Assembly (NCBI GenBank): GCA_964571275.1
Contig: CAZNCQ010000156.1
Location: 1-16,474 of the forward strand
Reading direction: 5' to 3'
DNA from: DASRQZ01 sp964571275
GTDB taxonomy: Bacteria > Myxococcota_A > Polyangia > Fen-1088
DNA length: 16,474 bases
The position numbers and the translations under genes are program-made. Below are positions 1 to 7,178 of this stretch, one piece after another. How positions within the stretch are numbered: the stretch's first letter is position 1; the number at the start of each line of letters is the position of its first letter. A model generated the notes under the pieces. The model saw nothing but the letters and a program-made list of their open reading frames with translations. It did no database searches and was not told where the DNA came from.

Positions 1-2
1 TC

Positions 3-929
3 GACGACACCGGCGCGTTCGTGTCGAACCTCTCCGGCCTCAGCTACCAGCCGGCAACCGCGACCGATCCCGCCGTGCTCTGGGCGATCCAGAACGGTCC
101 GTCAAAGCTCTATCGCCTGCTGTGGAACGGCTCGACCTGGGAGTCGGATCCGACCAACAGCTGGGGCACAGGCAAGACCATCCACTACCTGGACGGCACC
201 GGCGATCCCGACTCCGAGGGCGTCAGCAAGGCGGAGTTCGCCGACACGTCGATCTACGTGTCGACCGAACGCGACAACGACAACAACCAGGTCAATCGCT
301 TCAGCGTGCTCCGCTACGACACCACCGCCGGCGGGACCGATCTCACCGCGCTCAACGACTGGGAGCTCACTCCCGACCTACCCGCGATGGGCATCAACCT
401 GGGTCTCGAGGCGATCACGTACGTCCCCGACACCGCACTGGTCGCGGGCGGCTTCTTCGACGAGTCGAAGAACGCGCTGTACAACCCAGCGAGCTACCCG
501 AACCACGGTCCTGGCCTGTTCTTCGTCGGCCTCGAGTCGAACGGCGTCATTTACGGTTACGCGCTCAACCACGCCGACAACTCGTTCACGCGCGTTGCCA
601 CGTTCGCGAGCGGTCAGGTCTCGATCATGGATCTGTCGTACGACCGCGACGTCGGCTACCTCTGGGCCCAGTGCGATAACACCTGCGGCAACAAGGCGAC
701 GGTCTTCACGCTCGACACCGCGCCGGCGTCGCCGACCGCCGGCCGCTTCCAGATCGACCGCGTCTTCGATCGCCCCGATTCGCTGCCCGACTCCAACAAC
801 GAAGGCATCGGCATCGCGCCCGAATCCGAGTGCGTCGCCGGCCAGAAGCACTTCTTCTGGTCCGACGACGCCGCGCTGGACATGCACTCGATTCGCCGCG
901 GCTCGATTCCCTGCGGGCGATTCTTCTAG
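3..929 (+). CDS. Phytase/esterase-like beta-propeller protein, C-terminal part (5' truncated)
   Basis: The reading frame is open from the window edge, so the true start lies upstream; the GTG at 21 is probably internal. About 308 residues are visible. The chain is rich in Asp, Asn and Gly and alternates short beta-type segments with loops. Examples are LGLEAITYVPDTALVAGG, GVIYGYALN, VSIMDLSYDRDVGYLWAQCDN and NNEGIGIAPESEC. This pattern resembles the esterase-like-activity-of-phytase (phytase-like) beta-propeller family, often found in large secreted bacterial proteins with N-terminal nuclease or lamin-tail domains. Four cysteines lie in the C-terminal half, two of them in CDNTC, which would suit an exported protein with disulfides. 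No sorting signal is seen at the C-terminus. The substrate is unknown. The gene is convergent with the poly-Gln gene, with 21 bp between stop codons. Family assignment is tentative; that it is a real coding region is near certain. Confidence 0.6.
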   Translation, partial: DDTGAFVSNLSGLSYQPATATDPAVLWAIQNGPSKLYRLLWNGSTWESDPTNSWGTGKTIHYLDGTGDPDSEGVSKAEFADTSIYVSTERDNDNNQVNRFSVLRYDTTAGGTDLTALNDWELTPDLPAMGINLGLEAITYVPDTALVAGGFFDESKNALYNPASYPNHGPGLFFVGLESNGVIYGYALNHADNSFTRVATFASGQVSIMDLSYDRDVGYLWAQCDNTCGNKATVFTLDTAPASPTAGRFQIDRVFDRPDSLPDSNNEGIGIAPESECVAGQKHFFWSDDAALDMHSIRRGSIPCGRFF

Positions 930-950
930 TCGGAAATCCGGACAGGCGTC

Positions 951-1712
951 TCAAAAAGAGACAGTCGCGCCACTGAAAGCGAAGCGCTGCGTCGGGTCGT
1001 AGCCGAGCTGCAGCTGCAGCGGCCGCTTGCTCAGTCGATTGTGTTTATTGATCAGATCCATGATATCGGAGCGCCCAGGCCAGCTGGCCAAGGCGATCGC
1101 GCCGCCGACCAGCAACGCACCCACGCCTACCAGACTGAAGGTCGCCATTCGGGACCCGTTCCGCTCGTTGCAAGCCTCCCAGGCGGAGCCATCGGGGCCG
1201 AAGTTCGGGTCGGTGACCGCGGGCTCCGTGCAGGTATCGCCGCTCGTCAGGCCGTAGATCACACTCGCCAGACCGACGACCACCCCACCGACCAGGGCGA
1301 ACTCCGCGCCGAGCCGCCGCGCATCGAGACGAGCCACGTCTGGAGCCAGTTGTCTGTAGAGCCCCGGATCCGAGAACTTCATCGTCTCGAGGTAGGCGCG
1401 AAACCCCGCGACGCTGGCATCGTACTGCTGGTTTCCGATCTGGAGATGCGTGGGCGGGGGGGAGTACGGCTGGAGTTGCTGTAGCTGCTGCTGCTGGACC
1501 TGCTCCTGCTGCTGCTGCTGATCGATGGACTGCTGCATCTGCTGCATCTGCTGCTGCTGCATCTGTATCTGCTGCTGCTGCTGCTGGGCCGCCTGCTCCG
1601 CCTGCTGCTGCTCCAGCGTCGTCTGGCCGAGATCCTGCGCTCGCCCGGCGCTCGGCAAGACGACCCCCGCAATCAAGATGCTCGCGCCAACCCACAATCG
1701 ATGTCTCGTCAT
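951..1712 (-). CDS. Exported poly-Gln membrane protein of unknown function
   Basis: This is a 253-residue protein with an N-terminal signal peptide (MTRHRLWVGASILIAGVVLP, likely cleaved after SAGRA at residue 25). Residues 30-81 are extremely Gln-rich with Met, Glu and Leu at intervals, likely an extended coiled coil. A PYSPPP linker follows, then a folded region (about 85-135). Two hydrophobic segments (about 138-157 and 191-211) flank a loop holding the only two cysteines, C161 and C181, which could form a disulfide. The protein ends in Phe (GATVSF). The start is supported by a GGGAGGG Shine-Dalgarno a few bases upstream of the ATG. I do not recognise the family. Similar signal peptide plus Q-rich plus two-TM architectures are familiar in hypothetical proteins of Myxococcota. 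A structural role in the envelope is possible but unproven. Confidence 0.8.
   Translation of the reverse strand: MTRHRLWVGASILIAGVVLPSAGRAQDLGQTTLEQQQAEQAAQQQQQQIQMQQQQMQQMQQSIDQQQQQEQVQQQQLQQLQPYSPPPTHLQIGNQQYDASVAGFRAYLETMKFSDPGLYRQLAPDVARLDARRLGAEFALVGGVVVGLASVIYGLTSGDTCTEPAVTDPNFGPDGSAWEACNERNGSRMATFSLVGVGALLVGGAIALASWPGRSDIMDLINKHNRLSKRPLQLQLGYDPTQRFAFSGATVSF
1470..1625 (-). repeat. CAG/CTG-type trinucleotide tract encoding poly-Gln
   Basis: On the plus strand this stretch is dominated by runs of CTG, interrupted by CAT, CTC and TCGATGGA. Read on the minus strand it gives nearly all-CAG Gln codons (residues 30-81 of the exported protein). The longest uninterrupted runs are about five to six units. 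Near-exclusive CAG use, rather than mixed CAG/CAA, makes the tract prone to replication slippage in multiples of three, which would change the Gln-segment length without breaking the frame. Confidence 0.85.
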
Positions 1713-1772
1713 GATCCCTCCCAGAAGAACGCGTTCGGAAAGGACTAAAGCAAGCCGCGGGCCACGCCGCGC

Positions 1773-2807
1773 TCAGACGCGGCGCAGCCGCGCCCGCTCT
1801 CGCTCGCGGAAGCGCGCCGGGGTCATGCGCGTCCAGCGCCGAAACGCCCGGATGAAGGAGCTCGGGTTCGCGTATCCCAGGCGGTGGGCAATCTCCTTCG
1901 GCGGCAGCTCCGATTCCTCGAGCCACTTCAACGATTGCGCTTGCCGGTACTGCTCCTGCAGCTCGTGGAACGAAGTATTGGCCGCCCGCAGGCGGCGCTG
2001 AAGCGTTCGCGCCTCGAGCCCCAGCGATCGCGCGACGGGATGGACGCTGTCATCGCCGAGGAGCGCGCAGCTATCGATCGACGCCAGCACTTGATCCGTG
2101 AAGGACCTGGCCGGGCGCGGCTGGCCCGCGACACTCTCGGCAAACCACGACAGCAGTTGAAAGGACGTCTGATCCGCAGCTGGATTTGCGTGCGCGGCGG
2201 CCGCGCCATCGAACCAGACGGTGTTCGTCGCACAATTGAAGCGCACCGGACAACCGAGGATCCGCTCGATCTCGGCGACGTTCCGGGGCGTGGGATGCTC
2301 GAACCAGACCCGCTGCGGCACCCAGCGCGGATCCACCCAGCGGCGGATCAGAAACACCACCATGGTGATGACCTGTTCCGCGTCCTGCCGCCGGGGCCAG
2401 CTCTCGTCGTCGAGCACGTGGTAGGTGAACGAAAAGCGATCGTCCTCGATACCGAAGTGCACGTCGGTGGCATCGCCGAGCAACGGATAGTGGTGCGCGA
2501 AGCTCTTGAGCGCCTGCTCGACCGTCGGCGCGAGCGTCGCGAGGTGGCCGGGCAAGCCGAGCGCGCCGAGCGAGCACACCTGTCCGAGGTGCGCGCCGAA
2601 CCATTCGTCGCCGGTCGCGCGGCTGGCCGACTCGATCAATCGAACGAAGCTCGCCAGCGGCAGGCGATTCTCCGGACGCGCGAAGTCGTCGAGCGTGAGA
2701 CCCGCCTGGCGCACGACCGCTTCGACGTCCGCACCGCCGTCTCGCGTTTGCTCCAGAATTCCCGCGGTGGCCGCCGCTTGAATCGTGGGAATCGGGGCGC
2801 CGTTCAT
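1773..2807 (-). CDS. AraC-family transcriptional regulator (OruR/arabinose_bd type)
   Basis: This 344-residue regulator is about the usual length of the AraC subfamily with an N-terminal Arabinose_bd-like (OruR/ArgR-type) sensor. Residues 10-230 form the ligand-sensing part, with a typical segment LGALGLPGHLATLAPTVEQAL at 80-100. Residues 255-334 hold the two helix-turn-helix units: VHPVARSLGLEARTLQRRLR, then PPKEIAHRLGYANPSSFIRAFRRWT followed by MTPARFR. The frame stays open far upstream, but homology-like sequence begins at the ATG at 2807. There is no clear Shine-Dalgarno; a TATCAT box (minus strand) at 2818-2823 lies only 10 nt before the ATG, so the mRNA may be leaderless or nearly so. 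The gene diverges from the ABC transporter operon, which it probably controls together with itself. The inducer is unknown but may be the imported compound. Confidence 0.9.
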   Translation of the reverse strand: MNGAPIPTIQAAATAGILEQTRDGGADVEAVVRQAGLTLDDFARPENRLPLASFVRLIESASRATGDEWFGAHLGQVCSLGALGLPGHLATLAPTVEQALKSFAHHYPLLGDATDVHFGIEDDRFSFTYHVLDDESWPRRQDAEQVITMVVFLIRRWVDPRWVPQRVWFEHPTPRNVAEIERILGCPVRFNCATNTVWFDGAAAAHANPAADQTSFQLLSWFAESVAGQPRPARSFTDQVLASIDSCALLGDDSVHPVARSLGLEARTLQRRLRAANTSFHELQEQYRQAQSLKWLEESELPPKEIAHRLGYANPSSFIRAFRRWTRMTPARFRERERARLRRV

Positions 2808-2969
2808 TCGAGTCGTGATGATAGCGAGCGCTGGTTTCCACCAGGTTTCTGGACACGCGCAGTTGTCGTTTCGGCCGCGTTTGCGAACCCTCTTTGTCGT
2901 GAACTGACGATTCTTTGTCGTGCGGAGATCATCAGCGGCGTTGCCGCCCATGCTACCGATCAGAGCTGG
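2808..2969. promoter_or_regulatory. Divergent promoter region between araC-type gene and ABC operon, with phased TTGTCGT half-sites
   Basis: This 162 bp gap separates two divergent start codons. It contains three identical TTGTCGT half-sites in the same orientation, at 2863-2869, 2894-2900 and 2915-2921. The last two sit in an 11 bp direct repeat (TCTTTGTCGTG at 2891-2901 and 2912-2922). Starts are 31 and 21 bp apart, close to three and two helical turns, so all three would lie on one DNA face. Direct-repeat half-sites about 21 bp apart are the classic arrangement for AraC-family regulators. A TATCAT -10-like box for the minus-strand gene lies at 2818-2823. I found no convincing -35/-10 pair for the operon, which would suit a promoter that depends on an activator. 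Confidence 0.55.
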
Positions 2970-3887
2970 ATGAGGGCAACGAAGCCAGCCGAGAGCGCGA
3001 CGATCGTGGCCGCCCAGGGCGAGGCCGGCGACGGTGCGAGCGACGCGGTTCGCGCAACACCGCCGGTCCCGCGACTCGCCCCCGCGGGCCGAAAGCGGAC
3101 GCAGTGGTTCGCTCTGCGGCGCGACATCCCCACGCGGGCCTATCGGCTGCTGGGGCTGGGCGCCTTCGCGACGCTGTTCGCGCTGTGGGCCTGGGTGAGC
3201 CACCGCGAGTCGATGAACCCGGTCTTCGTGCCGGCGCCCGAAGCGGTCTGGCGCGCGGCGCGCGAGCTCTGCGGCGACGAGAAGCTGTGGCTCGACGTGA
3301 AACTGAGCCTGTTCCGCGTGACCGCGGGCTTCGCGCTCGCGGGCGCCATGGCCGTTCCTCTCGGCCTGTGGATGGGATCGTTCAAGGTCGTCGAAGGCGT
3401 GGTGCAACCGGTCGTCGAGTTCGTCCGCTACATTCCGGTGCCCGCGCTGATTCCGATCCTCATGGTGCTGTCCGGGATCGACGAGCTGTCGAAGATCGCG
3501 CTCATCTGGGTCGGCACGTTCTTTCAACTGGTGCTCATGGTGGCCGACGAGGTCCGGCGCGTGCCGCACGACCTGTTACAAGTCAGCTACACGCTGGGGG
3601 CGCGGCGCAGTGAAGTGATCCGGCGCGTGCTCTGGCCCGCCGCGCGTCCCGGCATCTTCGATGCCCTCCGGCTCTGCAACGGGTGGGCGTGGACCTACGT
3701 CATCGTCGCCGAGCTGGTGGCCGCCAACGAGGGGCTCGGCTATCGCATTCTCAAGTTCTCGCGCTTCCTGCAGACGCCGCAGATGTGGGTTTACGTGATC
3801 CTGCTCGGCCTCATCGGGCTCACGCTCGACGCCGCGTTCCGCGCGCTCAACCGGCGCCTCTTTCGCTGGGCGGAGACCGCGCGATGA
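2970..3887 (+). CDS. ABC transporter permease, nitrate/taurine/sulfonate (NitT/TauT) type
   Basis: This is a 305-residue inner-membrane permease of the BPD_transp_1 superfamily. TM1 spans about residues 57-77 (RAYRLLGLGAFATLFALWAWV). Further hydrophobic segments lie at about 112-136, 155-170, 174-192, 236-252 and 270-286. The EAA loop that contacts the ATPase is at 206-230, with the TLGA and P.A.PGIF elements. FVPAPEAVW before the second segment is typical of TauC/SsuC/NrtB relatives. The ATG at 2970 is the first ATG in a plausible context; a GTG at 3006 would shorten a poorly conserved Ala/Pro-rich N-terminus and is an alternative start. The stop overlaps the ATPase start (ATGA), indicating translational coupling. 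The substrate cannot be read from the permease; the operon suggests a small polar nitrogen- or sulfur-containing molecule. Confidence 0.9.
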   Translation: MRATKPAESATIVAAQGEAGDGASDAVRATPPVPRLAPAGRKRTQWFALRRDIPTRAYRLLGLGAFATLFALWAWVSHRESMNPVFVPAPEAVWRAARELCGDEKLWLDVKLSLFRVTAGFALAGAMAVPLGLWMGSFKVVEGVVQPVVEFVRYIPVPALIPILMVLSGIDELSKIALIWVGTFFQLVLMVADEVRRVPHDLLQVSYTLGARRSEVIRRVLWPAARPGIFDALRLCNGWAWTYVIVAELVAANEGLGYRILKFSRFLQTPQMWVYVILLGLIGLTLDAAFRALNRRLFRWAETAR

Positions 3888-4717
3888 AGCTCGAGGTGCG
3901 CGAGCTGGCGAAGATCTACGCCGGGCGGCACGACGACGTCGTCGCGTTGACGCCCACGTCGTTCTCGGTCGAGGGCGGCGAGTTCGTGAGCCTGCTCGGA
4001 CCGTCGGGTTGCGGGAAATCGACCACGCTCAGCGTGATCGCGGGGCTCGACGACGCGAGCGCGGGTTCGGTCTTCCTCGACGGCGAGCGCGTCACCGGGC
4101 CGGGGCCCGAGCGCGGTATGGTCTTCCAGAGCTACACGCTCTTTCCCTGGTTGACCGTCGAGGAGAACGCCCGCTTCGCGTTGGGGCTGTCGGTGAACGC
4201 GCGCCCGACGAGCGCGCGCGGCGTCGCCAACGCCGAACGCGCGGACGCGCTGCTGGAGCTCATGGGCCTGGCTGACTTCCGCCGCGCGTACCCGCGCGAG
4301 CTCAGCGGCGGCATGAAGCAGCGGGTCGCGATCGCGCGCGCGCTCGTCAACCGCCCCAAGGTGCTCCTCATGGACGAACCCTTCGGCGCGCTCGACGCGC
4401 AGACGCGCGAGGAGATGCAGGAGCTGATGCTGCTCTTGCAGCGGCACGAGCGAATGACGGTCCTGTTCGTGACCCACGACGTCGAGGAGGCGATCTACCT
4501 GTCGGGCCGCGTGCTCGTGTTTTCGCCGCGGCCGGGGCGCATCGTGCGTGACGTCGCCGTCCCCTTCGGTCCCGGACCGGAACGGACGCTCGATCTCAAG
4601 CTCACGCCCGACTTCGTGCGGCTCAAGCGCGAGCTCTTCGATCTGCTCCATCGAGGAGGTCCGGTTGGCGACGATCGCCGGACGCTCCTCGATCGCCTGG
4701 TTCGGCCCGTCAACTAA
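3884..4717 (+). CDS. ABC transporter ATP-binding protein, NitT/TauT type
   Basis: This 277-residue cytoplasmic ATPase drives the importer. All motifs are present: Walker A GPSGCGKS (39-46), Q-loop Gln82 in VFQSYTLFPWLTV, signature LSGGMKQ (140-146), Walker B VLLMDEP (160-166), D-loop GALD (168-171) and switch His198 (FVTHDVEEA). LFPWLTV and the C-terminal VFSPRPGRI segment are characteristic of the TauB/SsuB/NrtD group. The ATG at 3884 overlaps the permease stop by 4 bp. The C-terminal tail (about 235-277) lacks a recognisable regulatory domain. It is followed by the binding-protein gene after 17 bp. Confidence 0.95.
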   Translation: MKLEVRELAKIYAGRHDDVVALTPTSFSVEGGEFVSLLGPSGCGKSTTLSVIAGLDDASAGSVFLDGERVTGPGPERGMVFQSYTLFPWLTVEENARFALGLSVNARPTSARGVANAERADALLELMGLADFRRAYPRELSGGMKQRVAIARALVNRPKVLLMDEPFGALDAQTREEMQELMLLLQRHERMTVLFVTHDVEEAIYLSGRVLVFSPRPGRIVRDVAVPFGPGPERTLDLKLTPDFVRLKRELFDLLHRGGPVGDDRRTLLDRLVRPVN

Positions 4718-4734
4718 CGAAAGAGAGGACACCC

Positions 4735-5694
4735 ATGTCGAAGCTAGCCATCTCCGCGGCGCTGGTCGTCGCCGTCAGCGCCGCGTCCGCACAGAATGCC
4801 GCCGCCGGCGAGCTCAAACCCTATCGCGTCGGTTTCAATGCCTGGATTGGCTCGATTGCCTTCTTCGTTGCGCAAGAAAAGGGCTTCTTCAAGGACGAGG
4901 GCCTCGACGTGCAGACCAAGAGCTTCAGCGCGCCGGGCGACGGCCTCACGCCGCTCATCGCGGGGAACCTCGACGCGCACCTCACCACGGCGGACAGCGT
5001 GATCACGGTGCTCGACAAGGCGCCCGGTCAGCTCAAGGTCGTGTACCTGACGGACACGTCGGCCGGAGCCGACGCGATCCTGGCCAGGAAGGACATCGCC
5101 GACATCAAGGGCATGAAAGGCAAGAAGGTGGCGGCGACGCTCGGCCAGTGCAACCAGCTCTTGCTCGAGAAGGCGCTGGAGAAGGCGGGTCTCTCCGACA
5201 AGGACATCGATCTCGTCAACATGAACCCCGACGACGCCGGCGCCGCGTTTGCCGCCGGCAAGGTCGACGTCGCCGTGACCTGGGAGCCGTGGATCACGAA
5301 GATCGCCGGCGAGAAGAAGGGCCACGTCATCTTCAGCTCGAAGGAGACACCCAACCTGATTCTCGACGTGCTCGCGATCAGCACCAAGACCGTGAAGACC
5401 AAATCCGCCGAGACCAAGGCGTTCTTGAAGGCGCTCAATCGCGGCTACGAGTTCGTCCAGAAGAGCCCGGACGCGGCGGCGGCGATCGCCGCCAAGGCGC
5501 TTGAGCAGAAGCCCGACGAGGTGAAGGCGATGCTGCCCAAGGTGAACCTCTACAGCGGAAAGAAGAACCTCGAGGTGCTGGCCGGGCCCGCGGCGAAAGC
5601 GTCGGCGCAGGTCGCCCAGTTCTTCAAGGACAAGAAGGTCAACGACACCCTCGTGGACGTCGGCTCGATCTACGACGCCTCCTACCTCAAATAA
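4735..5694 (+). CDS. ABC transporter periplasmic substrate-binding protein, NMT1/SsuA-like
   Basis: This 319-residue binding protein captures the substrate for the adjacent permease and ATPase. A Sec signal peptide (MSKLAISAALVVAVSAASA) is likely cleaved after residue 19. The mature part begins KPYRVGFNAWIGSIAFFVAQEKGFFKDEGLDV, the classic start of NMT1/THI5-, SsuA- and TauA-like proteins. The hinge and second lobe follow (GMKGKKVAATLGQCNQLLLEKAL, then AAGKVDVAVTWEPWITK at about 173-189). The start is backed by a GAGAGGA Shine-Dalgarno at good spacing after the ATPase stop. Ligand contacts cannot be identified with confidence. Its relatives bind sulfonates, nitrate, taurine, thiamine precursors or other small nitrogenous compounds, so the ligand is open. 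The clustered hydrolase favours an amide or ureide. Confidence 0.92.
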   Translation: MSKLAISAALVVAVSAASAQNAAAGELKPYRVGFNAWIGSIAFFVAQEKGFFKDEGLDVQTKSFSAPGDGLTPLIAGNLDAHLTTADSVITVLDKAPGQLKVVYLTDTSAGADAILARKDIADIKGMKGKKVAATLGQCNQLLLEKALEKAGLSDKDIDLVNMNPDDAGAAFAAGKVDVAVTWEPWITKIAGEKKGHVIFSSKETPNLILDVLAISTKTVKTKSAETKAFLKALNRGYEFVQKSPDAAAAIAAKALEQKPDEVKAMLPKVNLYSGKKNLEVLAGPAAKASAQVAQFFKDKKVNDTLVDVGSIYDASYLK

Positions 5695-5713
5695 GACGGA
5701 AAAAGAGGGCGAG

Positions 5714-6337
5714 ATGAACCAGACGGCCCTTTTGATGATCGATTTCCAGCGCGACTTCTGCGCGGCGGGCGGGTACTCCGATCGGTTCGCCGGGCTCGAT
5801 TGGGTGAAGCCCATCATCGAGCCCGCGCGCCGGCTGCTCGAGGGCGCGCGCAAGGCCAGGCACCTGGTCATCCACACGCGCGAGGGCTACGCGCCCGACC
5901 TGTCCGACTGCTCGCCCGCCAAGCTGGCGCGCAGCCGCAACGCCGGCAGCGAGATCGGCTCGCGCGGACCCATGGGCCGGCTCCTGATCCGCGGCGAGCA
6001 CGGGCACGACATCATCGACGAGCTCGCCCCTGGCAAAGGCGAGATCGTCGTCGACAAGGCGTCCTACGGCGCGTTCTGCGGCACGAACCTCGAGTCGATC
6101 CTGCGCGGCCGCGGCATCGACACGCTCTTCTTCGCGGGCGTCACCGCCGACGTCTGCGTGCACACCACGCTTCGCGAGGCCTACGACCGCTGGTTCAACT
6201 GCCACTACGTCGCCGACGCGATCTCGTGCTTCGACCCGGAGATTCGCCGCGCGTGCGCAAAGATGATCAAGGAAGAGGGCGGCATCTGGGGCAGCCTCAC
6301 CTGCGTCGACGAGGTGCTGGCGCGCTGGGCGGCCTGA
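5714..6337 (+). CDS. Isochorismatase-family cysteine amidohydrolase
   Basis: This 207-residue hydrolase has the family triad: Asp10 (ALLMIDFQRDF), Lys115 (IVVDKASYGAF) and nucleophile Cys148 in GVTADVCVHTT, whose V143-T144 pair corresponds to the conserved cis-peptide. The segment around SYGAFCGTNLESILRGRGIDTLFFAGV resembles the biuret hydrolase, ureidoacrylate (RutB) and triuret hydrolase branch more than true isochorismatases. It should hydrolyse a C-N amide bond in the cytoplasm, releasing ammonia or a carbamate. It lies 19 bp after the binding-protein gene with a GAGGG Shine-Dalgarno, as fourth gene of the operon, so it most likely acts on the imported compound. The exact substrate is not deducible. 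It ends 10 bp from the convergent lactonase-like gene. Confidence 0.9.
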   Translation: MNQTALLMIDFQRDFCAAGGYSDRFAGLDWVKPIIEPARRLLEGARKARHLVIHTREGYAPDLSDCSPAKLARSRNAGSEIGSRGPMGRLLIRGEHGHDIIDELAPGKGEIVVDKASYGAFCGTNLESILRGRGIDTLFFAGVTADVCVHTTLREAYDRWFNCHYVADAISCFDPEIRRACAKMIKEEGGIWGSLTCVDEVLARWAA

Positions 6338-6347
6338 CCGCGCGCGC

Positions 6348-7145
6348 CTACCACGGGCGCGCCGCGAGCGTGGGCCAGCCGCGCGCGACGAGCGCCCGCC
6401 AGTGCCCGAGGTCGTGATTGGGCCAGAGCTCCGCGCGCTCCGCCTCGGCGACTGACTTGAGCCGCCGGATGCTCGCCAGCGCGAGATCCTCGCGCTCGCG
6501 CCACAGGATCCCGGGCGCGATCTCGCGCTCGAGGTTCTCATGGAGATCGGCGGCGTCGCCGGCGAGGACGATCGGCCGCCCCGCCGGCAATTCGATCACG
6601 AGGGAGCGGTGACCCGCCGTGTGTCCCGGCGTGCTCATGAAGCGAAGACCGCTGCACAGCGCGCGCTCTTCGCGATCGAAGCGCCACCGGTGATCACCCG
6701 CGAAGTCCGTCGCGAAGTACGCGCCGTCGGCGTTCTCGTGCGCGGCGAGCCACTCGTCGGCGTGGCAGTGAATCTCGGCGCCGGCGAACTCCGCCAGGCC
6801 ACCGGCGTGATCGAAGTGCAGATGGCCGAGCACGATCGCGTCGATGTCACGGGGCCCGATGCCCAGGCGCGAGAGGAGCTGCGGCAGCCGATCGTCCTCC
6901 GTCATCTCGGGCGGCCCGAAGGGAAACCCCTCGGGGCCGTAGTGCGCGTCGCGCAGCTCCGGACTAGCGAGCTTGTTGTAGTCGCATCCCACGTCGTAGA
7001 GCACGCGCCCGTGCGCCGTCTCGATGAGGTACGCGAGGATCGGCGCCTCGAGGACCGTCCCCCGTGCGCGCCCGCGCAGCGACAGGCACGAGTCGTAGCG
7101 GTGCCGCCCCGTGAGAATGGGAACCACCTTTCGAACGTCGGTCAC
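6348..7145 (-). CDS. Metallo-beta-lactamase-fold hydrolase, N-acyl-homoserine lactonase-like
   Basis: This 265-residue protein carries the full di-zinc set of the metallo-beta-lactamase fold: HLHFDH at 108-113 (H108, H110, D112, H113), His175 in STPGHTAGH, Asp197 in VLAGDAAD and His244 in WPNHD. Length, the HLHFDHAGG motif and the absence of a signal peptide match cytoplasmic AiiA/AttM-type lactonases, which open homoserine lactone rings. The same subfamily also includes lactonases for other gamma-lactones, so AHL is only one candidate. An in-frame TAA lies 12 bp upstream of the GTG at 7145, so this is the earliest possible start. No clear Shine-Dalgarno is seen. It follows the sigma factor gene by 33 bp on the same strand and is probably the third gene of that operon. 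Confidence 0.88.
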   Translation of the reverse strand: MTDVRKVVPILTGRHRYDSCLSLRGRARGTVLEAPILAYLIETAHGRVLYDVGCDYNKLASPELRDAHYGPEGFPFGPPEMTEDDRLPQLLSRLGIGPRDIDAIVLGHLHFDHAGGLAEFAGAEIHCHADEWLAAHENADGAYFATDFAGDHRWRFDREERALCSGLRFMSTPGHTAGHRSLVIELPAGRPIVLAGDAADLHENLEREIAPGILWREREDLALASIRRLKSVAEAERAELWPNHDLGHWRALVARGWPTLAARPW

Positions 7146-7178
7146 GGCCGCAGCTTACACGCGCCCGCGGCGATGATC

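Noticed and set aside
1884..2969. N-terminal extension of the permease frame
   Set aside because: It runs antisense to the AraC gene and reads as Arg-rich non-protein sequence; permease homology begins after 2970.
2808..3569. N-terminal extension of the AraC frame on the minus strand
   Set aside because: The frame is open for 254 more codons, but the translation is His/Arg-rich noise overlapping the permease gene; family-like sequence starts at the ATG at 2807.
4744..5877. A 377-codon minus-strand open frame opposite the binding-protein gene
   Set aside because: It is a shadow of the real binding protein, which has a signal peptide, a Shine-Dalgarno and a conserved sequence; the shadow has none of these.
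5714..6337. Naming the hydrolase as biuret hydrolase or RutB
   Set aside because: The triad and general resemblance fit, but substrate-specific residues cannot be verified by eye and no other pathway genes are present.
6348..7145. Calling the metallo-beta-lactamase-fold protein a quorum-quenching AHL lactonase outright
   Set aside because: The metal motif is shared with lactonases of other substrates; there is no luxI/luxR gene nearby to support AHL.
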